Shown here: one piece after another, positions 12,037 to 22,674 of the stretch | How the letters are laid out: each line of letters starts with the position of its first letter | Numbering within the stretch: the first letter of the stretch is position 1 | DNA from: Berberis thunbergii | Taxonomy: Eukaryota; Streptophyta; Magnoliopsida; Ranunculales; Berberidaceae | Direction of reading: 5' to 3' | NCBI GenBank assembly: GCA_003290165.1 | Contig: QNQO01000642.1 | Coordinates: 434,001 to 498,000, forward strand | Length of the DNA: 64,000 nt | Translations under genes and position numbers: made by a program | Notes under the pieces: model-generated | What the model was told of the DNA's origin: nothing | Seen by the model: only the letters and a program-made list of their open reading frames with translations | Databases searched by the model: none

Positions 12037-12428
12037 TAAACAAGAAATTATCAACTAAAATAGATAAGAAATAATAAACAAACAAGTTTTAGAGAAGAAA
12101 AATCTATCCACTACAACAAAAATTTTAAAATAACTCTACAATAACAATGTGGCTTCAAATATAAACCAAAGAGAAATTTAAACATGATATTACAACAACC
12201 ACAACAACATTTATAAACTCGTGCAAATTCATTTCAAGAGTAAAGGGTATTACTTCAAGTGGAGTGGGTTGTTATTCATTTCAAAATTGTTCACATTCGT
12301 CGTTTCCTCCTCTAAATGGAGTCGAGAGAGTTAAGAAATGACGAGAAATGCCGGCAATGAGGGTTCATTCTGATGATATTGGGAGGGAGAAAAATGGTTG
12401 TAAGTGCGAGCAAGGGCTTTGTTCTCGC
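12037..12428. other. Gene-free stretch
   Basis: AT-rich spacer between the solo LTR and the minus-strand chromovirus. No coding or structural signal was seen. Confidence 0.5.
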
Positions 12429-12907
12429 TGTCACGGACTAGCAATCCGTACGGCACTAGCTATCCAATTCACTAGTAAGCCTATGAGTAGTTACTTTGAC
12501 GGGCACAAATATTAACTTGAGAATGCACAATATTAATCTGTAGACAATATAACAATGCACAACAGTCAGCAAAAGCTCTCATTAACATTCAATAGATTAC
12601 AATGGGGAGGAACGTTCGGAAGGACGTTGCTCAAGACTAGTTCGATGCTATCGATCGATGGAAATACAAGTTTGAAGTTGAAAAGCAATGCAAAGAAAAC
12701 AATAAAAATGCTAGCATTACAGTCTGGCCCGACTATGCAATGGAGGCAACACGTCCTCACAGTCAAGAGCTCAAACCTTCCCCCTATAATATAGATACTA
12801 AGCATTTGGGCAATTTTCAAAAGGGAACATTGAGTTTTGAGACCATTAGGAAAGTCTTGAAAGGCCTCTGACCTTGATTTCCCTGACCAACGGTACTAGT
12901 CCTTATA
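12429..12907 (-). repeat. 3' LTR of the chromovirus
   Basis: Aligns end to end with 16113-16591. Its inner end has drifted from TGACA to TTATA. Confidence 0.9.
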
Positions 12908-12922
12908 CTCTCCCACACTCAA
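12908..12922 (-). other. Polypurine tract
   Basis: Read on the minus strand it is rich in G and A (GTGTGGGAGAG) and abuts the 3' LTR, the expected site of plus-strand DNA priming. Confidence 0.6.
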
Positions 12923-14520
12923 TTCGCTAACGCCCTCGCAGTGAACTTTTCCAAGTACTCTTCCAGTTTTGAGAGGTATGACATCAGATGCTCGGCTGGT
13001 TCCCAACTGATCTCTGAAGGAGGTTCATCCTGCCACTTGACCAAATACTCTCTATCCGGGTCTGTGTTGTTGATGAGGCGGTCAGCTAAGATTTCTTCCA
13101 CTTCTCGATCTGGCTTAGTAGGATGCTTAGGCAATGCTCGGGTAGATACATTTCTTGTGGGATCAGCGACATCTGCATGGTAAGACTTCAAGTTACTTGC
13201 ATGGAAGACAGGATGGGTGAAACGGAGCCAATGTGGTAACTTGACGCGATAGGAGACTTTTCCTACTTTCTCAGTAATCTGTACCAGTCCCTCATACTTG
13301 CCAAACAGATTGTTGTGTGCTCTAGCTGTCCGTTTATACTTGTTGAACATATCTAGCTTCACCAATACCAAGTCCCCGACTTCAAAAGGATCGATCTGTC
13401 GTTTCTTGTCGGCCCATTTCTTCATGTGATGGGAGGCTTTCTCAAGATAGGCTCGAGCAACTTCAATGTTTTTCTGCCAAGCTTTGACAAATTCAAGAGC
13501 TCTTTGGCTGGGTCCTTGGTATCCGGTCAGCACTGTATGTGGTGTCAATGGTTGCTGACCAGTGACTAACTGAAAGGGGTTGGAGTGAGTAGCTGAGCTC
13601 TTTTGTAAGTTGAAACAGAATTGTGCAACATCAAGTAGTCCCACCCAATTTTTCTAGTTTTCACTTACAAAATGACGAAGGTATTCTTCAAGCACAAAGT
13701 TAAAGCGCTCAGTCTGTCTGTCAGATTGGGGATGTTGGCTTGTCGACATATTAAGTTTGGATCCCAAGAGCTTGAACAAATCCTTCCAGAACTTTCCTGT
13801 GAATCGAGCATCACGGTCGCTAACAATGTTTCCGGACAGTCCCCAATACTTCACTACATGCTTGAGGAACAATTGCGCCATATCTTCGGCTGTGCAAGTT
13901 AGTCCGATCGGCACAAAGGTCACATACTTTGAGAATCGGTCAACAACTACAAGGACACTCCTGAAATCCTCCACTTTCGGTAACCCAGTAATGAAGTCCA
14001 TGGAAACACTTTCCCAAGGACGAGTTGGAAAAGGCAGGGGCTCTAGTAAGCCTACTGGTCGATCTCTTTCAACCTTATCTTGCTGGCAAATAAGACATGT
14101 TCGAACATAGGCCATTACATCTTCCTGTATCTGCGGCCAATAGTACCCCCTCTCTAGCAATGCAAGTGTTCATCTCCAACCTGGATTTCCCGCCCAATGG
14201 GTGTCATGGCATTCTCTCAAAAGTTCTTTCCTCAAACCAGAAGTTCTTGGAACATAGAGGCGATTACCAGTTGTGAGTATTGCTCCATCTTTTATCCAGA
14301 ACCGTTGAGTTTTGTCCTGCTTGATCAACTCTGTAATCGCCTTCGCTTGTGGATCTGTCTGTAGGCCTACTTTGATCTTCTCCAAGATGGTGTGACTCGG
14401 ACCAGTATGGGTTAGCACAGCAAGGTCTGCCCTTCTACTGAGTGCATCAACTACATTGTTAGTGCGCCCTGGCTTGTATTCCAATACTAAGTCAAATTCT
14501 GCTAATTTTCCTGCCATCAA
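12919..14520 (-). pseudogene. Chromovirus integrase and chromodomain region
   Basis: Three successive open stretches in one frame. 14520-14170 holds the end of RNase H (KPGRTNNVVDALSRR) and the start of the integrase zinc-binding domain. 14160-13654 holds the integrase core, with the zinc-finger end CLICQQDK, then SMDFITGLP carrying the first catalytic Asp and IVSDRDARFTG the second. 13644-12919 holds the integrase C-terminus and a chromodomain (EYLVKWQDEPPSEISWEP). Two single-base stops interrupt it: TGA at 14170-14172, likely an Arg CGA changed by CpG decay, and TAG at 13654-13656. Chromodomains direct integration to marked chromatin in this lineage. Confidence 0.85.
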
Positions 14521-15963
14521 GATTGCTTGGAGGTTAGCATCTTCTGAGTAAGGAAATGGCTTGCTACAGCATTATCCTAACAAGGACTTGAGATCCCAAG
14601 AGGTAGTGTCTTAACACCCTAAACAATGTACAATGGCTAGCAATTCCTTTTCCTGAGCTGAGTAACGAGACTCTGTATCATTCAATTTTTGACTCTCATA
14701 TGCTATCGGGTGACCATCTTGAAGTAAAACTCCCCCTAAGGCATAATCAGATGCATCTGTTTGTACTTCAAAGGGCTTGGTGATGTCTGGCAAGGCCAAT
14801 ACTGGATCTTTCATCACGGCCAACTTCAAGTCTTGGAATGAAGCTTCACACTGCCTATCTCATTCCCATGTTTGGTCTTGTTTCAACAAATTTGTGAGGG
14901 CAACAATTCTCTTAGAGTAGTCCCTTATGAAGCGACGATAATAGTTTGCGAGTCCAAGGAAAGAACATAGTTGAGACACGTTCTTAGGAGAGTTCCAATC
15001 ATGGATTGCCTTGACTTTCTCCATGTCCATCCAAATCTTGCCATTGCCAATAACATGACCCAAGAAATTGATCTGGGTCTGGCCGAATGAGCGCTTCTCC
15101 TTCTTGACAAAGAAATGATTATCCCTAAGGATTTGGAACACTTCTCGAAAATGATGTATGTGTTCTTTTATAGTCCCACTATAAACCACAATGTCGTCAA
15201 GATAGACAACCACAGACTTGTCCAGAAGGTGACGGAACATGCCATTCATAAGGGTGCAAAATGTAGCTGGAGCATTCGTCAAGCCGAAGGGCATTACTAG
15301 GAACTCATATGACCCATATCTAGTAGAACAAACAGTTTTGGGTTCGTCACCAGCAGCAATGCGGACCTGATGGTAACCTGATCTCAAGTCGAGTTTTGTG
15401 AAGTATCTGGCGGATCCAAGTTGGTCGAATAAGTCTGCAATGAGCGGCAGCGAGTATTTGTTCTTTATAGTGACTTTGTTCAAGGCTCTATAATCAACAC
15501 AAAGGTGAAGACTGCCATCATGTTTCTGCTGAAAAAGAACAGGTGCCCCATAAGGTGCTTTAGAGGGCCGAATGAATCCCGACTCCAACAAGCCATCTAG
15601 TTGTGTTCTCAATTCGGTCAGCTCTGGAGGGCTCATGCGATATGGACTACGTGCGGGTGGCTTGGCACCAGGCACTAACTCAATTTCATGATCAATGAGC
15701 CTTCTGGGAGGTAAATTCTTTGGCAATTCATTCGGCATCACTTCGCTGAAGTCAGCAATAACTTGGGCAACTTCCTCAGGAATTTTGCTAGTATCATCTT
15801 CCATCTCTAGCTTTGCCACAGCTAAGTATGTATCTTCTCCTTTGGCCAAGCCTCTCTTGACTTGAAGCACCGACAATATTCTATCATGAGTTGTTGGTCG
15901 AATTGAGGTTGGTACAATGCGTAGTTTGGGTCCGAAAAACCCCCAAAGAGTCCATCCAACCAA
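14521..15963 (-). pseudogene. Chromovirus reverse transcriptase and RNase H
   Basis: The 15963-14860 stretch encodes the protease-RT linker and an almost complete reverse transcriptase with the active-site block [16 protein letters not shown] at 14860-14862 sits where Trp is expected (TWE then DRQCEASF), followed by RNase H start (FEVQTDASDYALGG) to 14611. A frameshift and stops then break RNase H (14521-14613) before the frame resumes. The product cannot be made as a single polyprotein. Confidence 0.9.
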
Positions 15964-16090
15964 CTAATATGTTCTCCCAAAGTGTTCAACTGGTCCATTC
16001 TGCTTTCTAGTCTATGCATTCGACTAGGCTGTCATTCCTCCATAGCGCTAAGGCGCTCATTAAGTGCTTGCATCCTGGTTTGCATTCAAC
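15910..16090 (-). pseudogene. Remnant gag N-terminus fused to protease-RT linker
   Basis: On the minus strand a short coiled-coil-like start (MQALNERLSAMEE, then RLESRMDQL) resembles the N-terminus of chromoviral gag. Within about 100 bases the sequence jumps, in a different frame, to the linker that normally follows protease. The capsid, zinc knuckle and protease coding regions are absent. Confidence 0.6.
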
Positions 16091-16098
16091 AAGCTCTG

Positions 16099-16110
16099 GC
16101 TCTGATACCA
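16099..16110 (-). other. Primer binding site, initiator-Met tRNA
   Basis: Minus-strand TGGTATCAGAGC lies two bases inside the 5' LTR. It is the standard complement of the 3' end of plant initiator methionine tRNA. Confidence 0.9.
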
Positions 16111-16112
16111 AC

Positions 16113-16591
16113 TGTCACAGACTAGCAATCCGTGCGACACTAGCTATCCAATTCACTAGTAAGCTTATGAGTAGTTACTTTGACGGGCACAAATATTAAC
16201 TTGAGAATGCACAATATCAATCTGTAGACAATATAACAATGCACAATAGTCAGCAAAAGCTCTCATTAACATTCAGTAGATTACAATGGGGAGGAACGTT
16301 CGGAAGGACGTTGCTCAAGACTAGTTCGATGCTATCGATCAATGGAAATACAAGTTTGAAGTTGAAAAGTAATGCAAAGAAAACAATAAAAATGCTAGCG
16401 GTACAGTCTGACCCGACTATGCAATGGAGGCAACACGTCCTCACAGTCAAGAGCTCAAACCTTCCCCCTATAATATAGATGTTAAGCATTTGGGCACTTT
16501 TCAAAAGGGAACATTGAGTTTTGAGACCATTAGGAAAATCTTGAAAGGCCTCTGACCTTGATTTCCCTGACCAACGGTACTAGTCCTGACA
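16113..16591 (-). repeat. 5' LTR of the chromovirus
   Basis: 479 bp, TGTCAC...CCTGACA as read on the plus strand; partner of 12429-12907. Confidence 0.9.
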
Positions 16592-16596
16592 CTCGC

Positions 16597-17950
16597 CCTC
16601 GTTCGATGCAATTTTGTTTTGGCCAAAAAGCTCCCAAACATGTTTTGGAACCCCTTTGATTGGTAATGTCCTTTAACAGGTTCAAAAAAGGGGTGGCAGT
16701 GTCAAAAAGGAGTTGGTGTTGTAAAAAATTCATTGCCTTATGAAATATGAATTCAACAATACTGCAACTTTTAGTGAAAAGGTCCTGCATTTTTTAGTTT
16801 AAAGGTCTTGTATATTTTTATTGGAGAAAATCACCCGTAAAGCTATTGCAAGTCTCTCTCATGCATATAACATCAACAAGAAGCCCTTCTTTATAAGGAA
16901 GTTGCTTTTTCTGGATTCTACTCAGTGTGAAAAGTTTGAACTAAGGTAAATCACGGGCGACGGGGATATTAAGTGGCAACAATAGTAACCTTCGGGCCTG
17001 ATTTGGTTAACCGTATAGGGTCAGTCATACAACCTTCAGACATAAATTAATAAATAAATAAATAAGTTCAACGACCCAATTTAAAAAAAATCACTATTCT
17101 CATTCCTTTTAACATTTTTTTACCCTCTTTTCTTCTTTGCTAGTGCATCCCTTTGTATGTCTTTCTTTCTTTTCTCTCCTATCCCATGGTCTTCTTTTTA
17201 TTTTATTATACGTTTTTGTTTCTTTATTATTATTTTTTATCTTTTTGTTTTGATGTATACATTGGTGATGATTTCAGTATTGCAACACAAAAATTTTGGC
17301 TAAGACTATCATAGCCGAAATCAATTTTTGTCCAGGTATTTTGTTTATTCCCATACCTTTGTACATATTATTTGCAAGAATGGGCATTGGTAAGTTTGAT
17401 ACTTGAACTCATGGAAGCCTTAAAGACTTGATCTGGTTTGGTTGGAACATCTACACTTGTAATTAAAATTCACATGTCAAGGAAAAAATCAAAGGCAACT
17501 ATTTATGAATGGAACTCATTGCATATGTAACTCTTCACATATATGATTTGACTATTACATGACTATGTATAAAGTGGACCTTTTACTTTCTTCTCACCCA
17601 AACACGACCTTTATATTTCAATACCTAGTTGGCATTTATTATTTAGCATTTCTTAAATGAAGCCATAACCAGTTTGATAATTAGTAGTTGTTATGGCAGA
17701 GTGAAATGGTTATCTACTTGGCATTTAGTATTACTGAAACAAAAATTCTAATATGTTCTGTATGGTCAAAAGTATTTAAATTCTTGAAACCCCTCTTAGG
17801 TGTTTAAGCCAAATACATTGATATCCAAAGGTTTATGTTATCTTTGACTACAAAGCCACATGGAAGGAATAATGTAGATATTTGTTATATAATGTGTATG
17901 ACAGACCCTTATGATGAAAATTTATTAAAAAGTAGCTATTGTTGGGGCGC
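16597..17950. other. Gene-free stretch
   Basis: AT-rich sequence with poly-pyrimidine runs (about 17095-17240). It resumes the sequence interrupted by the chromovirus. No family is recognised. Confidence 0.4.
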
Positions 17951-17969
17951 CCCATGCTATAATTGCTAT

Positions 17970-19140
17970 TGTTGTAGCAACAATTTACAATACTATTTCA
18001 AGAAAACAATATGTTGATAAAGCTGCTTGCAAAGAGTTTATATGGACTCCATTATTTTTAATGACAATAAGTGTTGTGCAAATATGAGAAAGGGTACACA
18101 TGCCTTATCTCCAACTATTTAGCTTTATTAGAGAAAAAGTTGTCTTGAAATACACAAAAAATGTTCAGGTTAAAGAAATGCTTATGCAGTCTCTTCATTT
18201 GATCGATCACAATGTAAGGTATAATGTGCTCATGAGATGATTTTTTTTTCGTTCTGAGGAGGCGATTAGTCGAAAAGTTAACGAGAACTTAATGAAAAGT
18301 GTTTAATATTTGATCAAGCTGAGGAGATCTACAAATATGTAATCCAACCCGAGATTAGTAGTGCTATTCAATACACAACCTATTTTTAGATAAAAATAAA
18401 AATAATTTTTGGTATTTTGGTTCATTAATGGATATATTATTTTTACCTAAATTATGTGTACATAATCTTTTAGGATTGTGTTGATGCATGGAATCCATTG
18501 TATTGCAACAGTCGCATAAGAAGAAAAAGTTTGGCTTGGAGGTCGAAAAACTAAAACGATAACGCAACGTGTTCTTATAACTTAAAGATCACTTATGTTC
18601 TAGCTAGTTGGGAAGGCAGTGAACTTCACTAGAAAGTATTAGATAATTAATTTTTAATTATAAAAATATTTTATAAGAAAATATATTTTTTATAGGAAAG
18701 TATTTTTTTGTGGATGTCGGATACACACATGAACCCGATTTCTTAGCTCCATTTAAAAGTACTCGATATCATATAATTGAGCATAAAGGTTGGACACCTA
18801 AAAATGAAAAATAATGGTTCAATAGACGACATTCAAGCCGTCAAAATGCAATTGATAGTGCTTATGGGGTACTGTCCCATGTTATCCACCGATTATTTTA
18901 TCCATTCCAAACAAGTAAAAAAGTCATGACATGTTTCATTCTACACAGCCACATAATGGGTGTGAATCCGACAAACCCATTACTTGAATAAGTTAACTGA
19001 GAACTTGAAGCATATATTGATGGGCAAGAAGAGGCGCCAATCCAATCTTCTCAACAATTAATTAGAGCAAGACAAATTAGATGCATCCAATTTAGAGACA
19101 ATCTAGCCAAAAAAAAATATTATGATTACAAACATCGATG
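17970..19140 (+). pseudogene. Decayed PIF/Harbinger transposase (DDE_4 nuclease)
   Basis: Broken frames line up with a plant Harbinger transposase. The N-terminal region FIREKVVLKYTKNVQVKEM and SLHLIDHN, then FFFRSEEAISRKVNEN, lies around 18115-18290 with a frameshift. KITYVLASWEGSE at about 18585-18625 is the segment following the first catalytic Asp. FVDVGYTHEPDFLAPFKSTR around 18712-18770, WFNRRHSS and NAIDSAYGVL follow. Catalytic Asp positions are partly lost and several stops are present, so it is inactive. I could not define the element's terminal inverted repeats. Confidence 0.65.
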
Positions 19141-19610
19141 AACTCGACCAGGAAAATTGTTTTTTTTCCTAGTTATTATTACTTTAGTTCATTCTAGTTG
19201 TTATTATTTTATTATTCATTTTAGTTTTTTAATAACAATGAAATGTTGAAAACTTCGTATGGTTCATGGAATCCCCCCCCCCCCCCCTGCGATAAATAGC
19301 ACCACATTATTGTTATTTTTTACTCTAATAGCAGATATATATGAAATATTGGGAGAGCCAATTCGAAGCCGATTAAAACAAAGGAAAAGAAAATAAGTCG
19401 TATCTTATGTGGGACTACACGACGAATACTATCAGGATTGAAAGTTTACTCGACCAAGAAAGAAAATGCCATAAACATTGAAACTACTAGGATCTGTGTG
19501 CATATATTGTTGTGATTCAAACAATGTCTCAAAAAGTACATCGAGATATCGAAAGAAAAACATATTGAAAGTATGTTGAGGACAATGAAAACTAAATATA
19601 GCCAATGGCA

Positions 19611-19690
19611 TGACAGGTCAATGGTTAGAGTTTGGCGGATGGTACCACTAGGTTATGGGTTCAAACCCAGCTTGCGGCATCTTTAGTAGG
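19611..19690 (+). repeat. tRNA-derived SINE-like fragment
   Basis: AGGTCAATGGTTAGAG resembles a polymerase III A box, and GGTTCAAACCC (19658-19668) is a good B box about 40 bases later. The cloverleaf is not complete, so this is not a tRNA gene. No poly-A or poly-T tail or TSD was found. It interrupts coding-like sequence downstream of the Harbinger transposase. Confidence 0.4.
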
Positions 19691-19944
19691 TTCTAGGAAA
19701 TAAACAATTAATTAGAGCTAAAAAAATAAGAGTGGTAATAGATGAAATCCAATTAACAAACAATAACTGCATTCGATGACAAGCAGAATGAGACAAGATG
19801 TTTACAAATCCAATTAAGTTTTCCATTAATTTTTATTGTCATTATTGTTGATGGTCAATTCATGTATTTTTAGAACGTGATAGTTGTCTGTCTTTTTCTT
19901 AATTTACAAATACTGCTATATATTTTCTTGGATGATCTTTCATA

Positions 19945-20202
19945 ATGGCCAAGAAAAAGTTCAAGGATTATCGAACCGTAGGCTTAAGTTGGAATTTTGG
20001 TAACTTGACAATTGTTATAAGAAACCATCATGAAATTAGAGATTACTCAATTAGTGGAATCGATTGTGTAGATATTGACAAGCCTGATGCTAGTGAGATA
20101 TGCCTAATATTGACACATGAAAATTTTGAGGATTTTGATGAAACTGCTAATGTGGTGACTCATTCCAATAAAAATCAAACAACTACAAAAAAGAAATCAT
20201 GA
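19945..20202 (+). CDS. 85-codon open frame, possible Harbinger ORF1 remnant
   Basis: A Lys/Asp-rich open frame immediately downstream of the Harbinger transposase. Upstream sequence near 19560-19610 contains HIESMLRTMKTKYSQW-like wording, reminiscent of the Myb/SANT-like second protein that plant Harbinger elements encode. The link is positional and weak; I recognise no domain in the frame itself. Confidence 0.25.
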   Translation: MAKKKFKDYRTVGLSWNFGNLTIVIRNHHEIRDYSISGIDCVDIDKPDASEICLILTHENFEDFDETANVVTHSNKNQTTTKKKS

Positions 20203-20724
20203 CAGAAGAGACATGAAGTGGAAGAAATGGTCCAAGGTTTTCATAAAAAAAATTAACAAATCTTAGAGAGATTGTGGATCTTATTTCTATTGGAAAAAAA
20301 TTACGAGAGAGATGATGAAGATTAAAGAATTTAGTAAAGCTTATTTTTTGGTTGCAATAAAAATTATAAGAAGAGATGTCGTGGAAGCATAAATGTTTAT
20401 TCTAAGTGACATAGAAAAGGGAAAGGCAATTATAGAAGAATTGATGAAACAAATTGGTGACTTTTGAATTAGTATTTTTAGTTTTTATGTATATACTTAT
20501 GTAGTCATGAACATATAATTCTAGTTAGATTTTTATAAGTGGTTGCCAGTTTGGGAGCATATTTTGACATTAAATTATTAGTCGTGTTTTGTTAATGTTT
20601 AGAGTTTCTTTAATATTGCCTTTCGTTGTGTATGTAATTTTCTTAAAACATGCATATGGTGTTTACATATATTGCATGTTAGGGTGTTTAGATATTTTAT
20701 ATAATTTTGTATGTATGTACGTCT

Positions 20725-20756
20725 GTATATTATATTATATTATATTATATTATTAT
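20725..20756. repeat. (ATATT)n microsatellite
   Basis: Five to six tandem TATAT/ATTAT pentamers. Confidence 0.85.
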
Positions 20757-21043
20757 TTAGGAACTATTTTTTAAAAACAAATGAATAAGAGCAGGGGAAA
20801 TAGAATGAGTTAATTAGTATTAATTTTCAACTTTATGTTGTTAGTGTTTGCATAAATACAATATCCATGCCAACCAAGTAGACATTGACTTTTGCAATTT
20901 TTTATTAATTGTCACCAAATTGCCGTAAAGCAATGCATTTCAAAACAAATGCAAAATTATACAGAATGCAAAGTTTTACGGTGAACAAAGTGAAGCCTAA
21001 ATTGTAAAATTGAGCAAATATTGCATTTTTATGATCACTTAAG

Positions 21044-22664
21044 GGTGTGTTTGTTTTCAAGGAAACTTTTCTCAACAAAAATTGTCAAAAGTGAGAAGGG
21101 TATAGAGGAACAGAGAATGAAGAACATGAATTTTGTGATCTTATTGGTTTGTTACAAAATTGTGTTTTTTTTATTCTTTGAAAAATAGAATAATCTTCAA
21201 CCTGAAGATAGAGAAAATGTTCCCACTTCATCTTCTATATCTTATTTCTTTGGCAGTGATTACACTGCACCACCATTTTCTCTTTCTCACACCACTCTAC
21301 TCTCTCAGACCACCTACTTTTTTTTTTTATCACACCACCTATATGAACAAAAAACAAACATTTTTCTCCTCCCCATTCAAATCGAAACTTGATTCCTCCC
21401 TCCCCCATTTGAATCTCTTTCCTTTCTCACATTCAAATCACTTCTAAATCTCTCAACACACTCAAATCTCTTGTAAACATCCTCACTCTCCCTTAATAAT
21501 CTCTCAAAATCCCCTCAAAATTGAAACTCTTAAACCCTCAAACTCTCTAAAACGCAACAACTCAAAATGCCATCTCTCAAAGTTCAAAACACATTTCTTA
21601 CGACTCTAACTCGAGCCATCCATTCTATCTTTGGGTTTAAGATTTTTGTTTGGATTGTAAGTGAGTCATCCATAACCAGAGTGAAGACATCTCTTTATAC
21701 TGATATTCAGCATGATAATATAAAACAGAATGAATTGACCAACATAACATTCATACGTGAAGAAAAGTGAGTAGGAACCAAATTTGAAGAATTAGTTTAC
21801 TAACATAGCATTCATAAATGAATTTTTTATTGTTTTAAGATTGCAATGCTAGGTATTTTTTATTGTTTTCAGCTAACATAGATACCTCACAATGCACTTT
21901 GCGAACAAAAATGTTTTTGGACAGATTTGCGCAACTTTAGTAAAATGACCATAACTTGCTCATTTCAAAATATTTTAAAGTGATTCAAGTTGTGTTTATT
22001 AGATAAACTAAAGTAATAAAACATTTGTGTTTTGATAAAATTGAGAATCTATCTCGATCTAGTACATAAGTTGGCCGAAAGTCAGTAACACTATCCCGTT
22101 TTTATTTTTCGGACAGATTTGCACGACTTTAGTAAAATGACCATAAATTGCTCATTTCAAAACATTTTCAAGTGATTAAGCTTGCGTTTATTAGATAAAT
22201 CAGAGCACTAAAACTTTTGAGTTTTGATCAACTTGAGAGTCGGTCTCAATCGAGCACATAAGTTGACCGAAAGTAAGTAACACTATCCCATTTTTATTGC
22301 GAGACATATTTGTGCAACTTTAGTAAAATGACAATAACTTGCTAATTTCAAATAAATTTCAATTGATTCAAGTTGTTTTAATTAGATAACTTATAGTACC
22401 GCAACTTTCATATTTTGATGAGCTTGAGAATCGGTCTCAATTGATGATTTAAATTGGTCAAAAGTTACCATGTTTTGCACTTTATTTTTGAGTATGGGTT
22501 TCTCTGTTATGTCAAGTTATGTATATTTATTGGTGGTGTGAGAAAGTAAAAAAAAAGAAAACATCAATGATTGTGTAAGAAAGAAGATATTGTGGTGCAG
22601 TGTAGTCGTTGGCTATTTCTTTTTGTGATTTTTCCATGAGAAATTTTCCTTGAACTCACACACC
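21044..22664. mobile_element. DNA transposon with inverted ends, probably Mutator-like
   Basis: The ends are inverted: GGTGTGTTTG...TTCAAGGAAA at the left against TTTCCTTGAA...CACACACC at the right. Flanks are ATCACTTAAG (21034-21043) and ATCAGTTTAG (22665-22674), 8 of 10 identical, which fits a decayed 9-10-bp Mutator-type TSD. The 1.6-kb interior has a pyrimidine-rich block and a three-copy tandem repeat but no transposase. A Tourist or other family cannot be excluded. Confidence 0.5.
21917..22480. repeat. Three-copy ~190-bp tandem repeat
   Basis: Copies begin near 21917, 22113 and 22301. Each contains an ACTTTAGTAAAATGAC block followed by TTGCT(C/A)ATTTCAAA, then GTGATTCAAG-like, TTAGATAA and TTGAGAATC blocks in the same order. 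Divergence between copies is moderate. Confidence 0.8.
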
Positions 22665-22674
22665 ATCAGTTTAG

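Larger units (their letters stand above)
12429..16591 (-). mobile_element. Ty3/Gypsy chromovirus (Galadriel-like), gag/PR-deleted
   Basis: A structurally complete minus-strand insertion of 4,163 bp. It has two 479-bp LTRs beginning TGTCAC, one ending TGACA, a perfect 5-bp TSD CTCGC (12424-12428 and 16592-16596), a primer site for initiator-Met tRNA and a purine-rich tract before the 3' LTR. The internal region is only 3.2 kb: a short gag N-terminus, then a jump to the protease-RT linker, RT, RNase H, integrase and a C-terminal chromodomain. Most of gag and all of protease are missing. By eye the two LTRs differ at about 18 of 479 positions, mostly transitions. Clade assignment rests on chromodomain and RT wording and is tentative. 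Confidence 0.9.

Noticed and set aside
12555..12820. Paired 79- and 84-codon open frames, repeated at 16239-16504
   Set aside because: They are chance frames inside the two LTR copies; their repetition reflects the LTR duplication.
19611..19690. Functional tRNA gene
   Set aside because: A- and B-box-like words exist but no acceptor stem or full cloverleaf can be drawn; called a SINE-like fragment instead.
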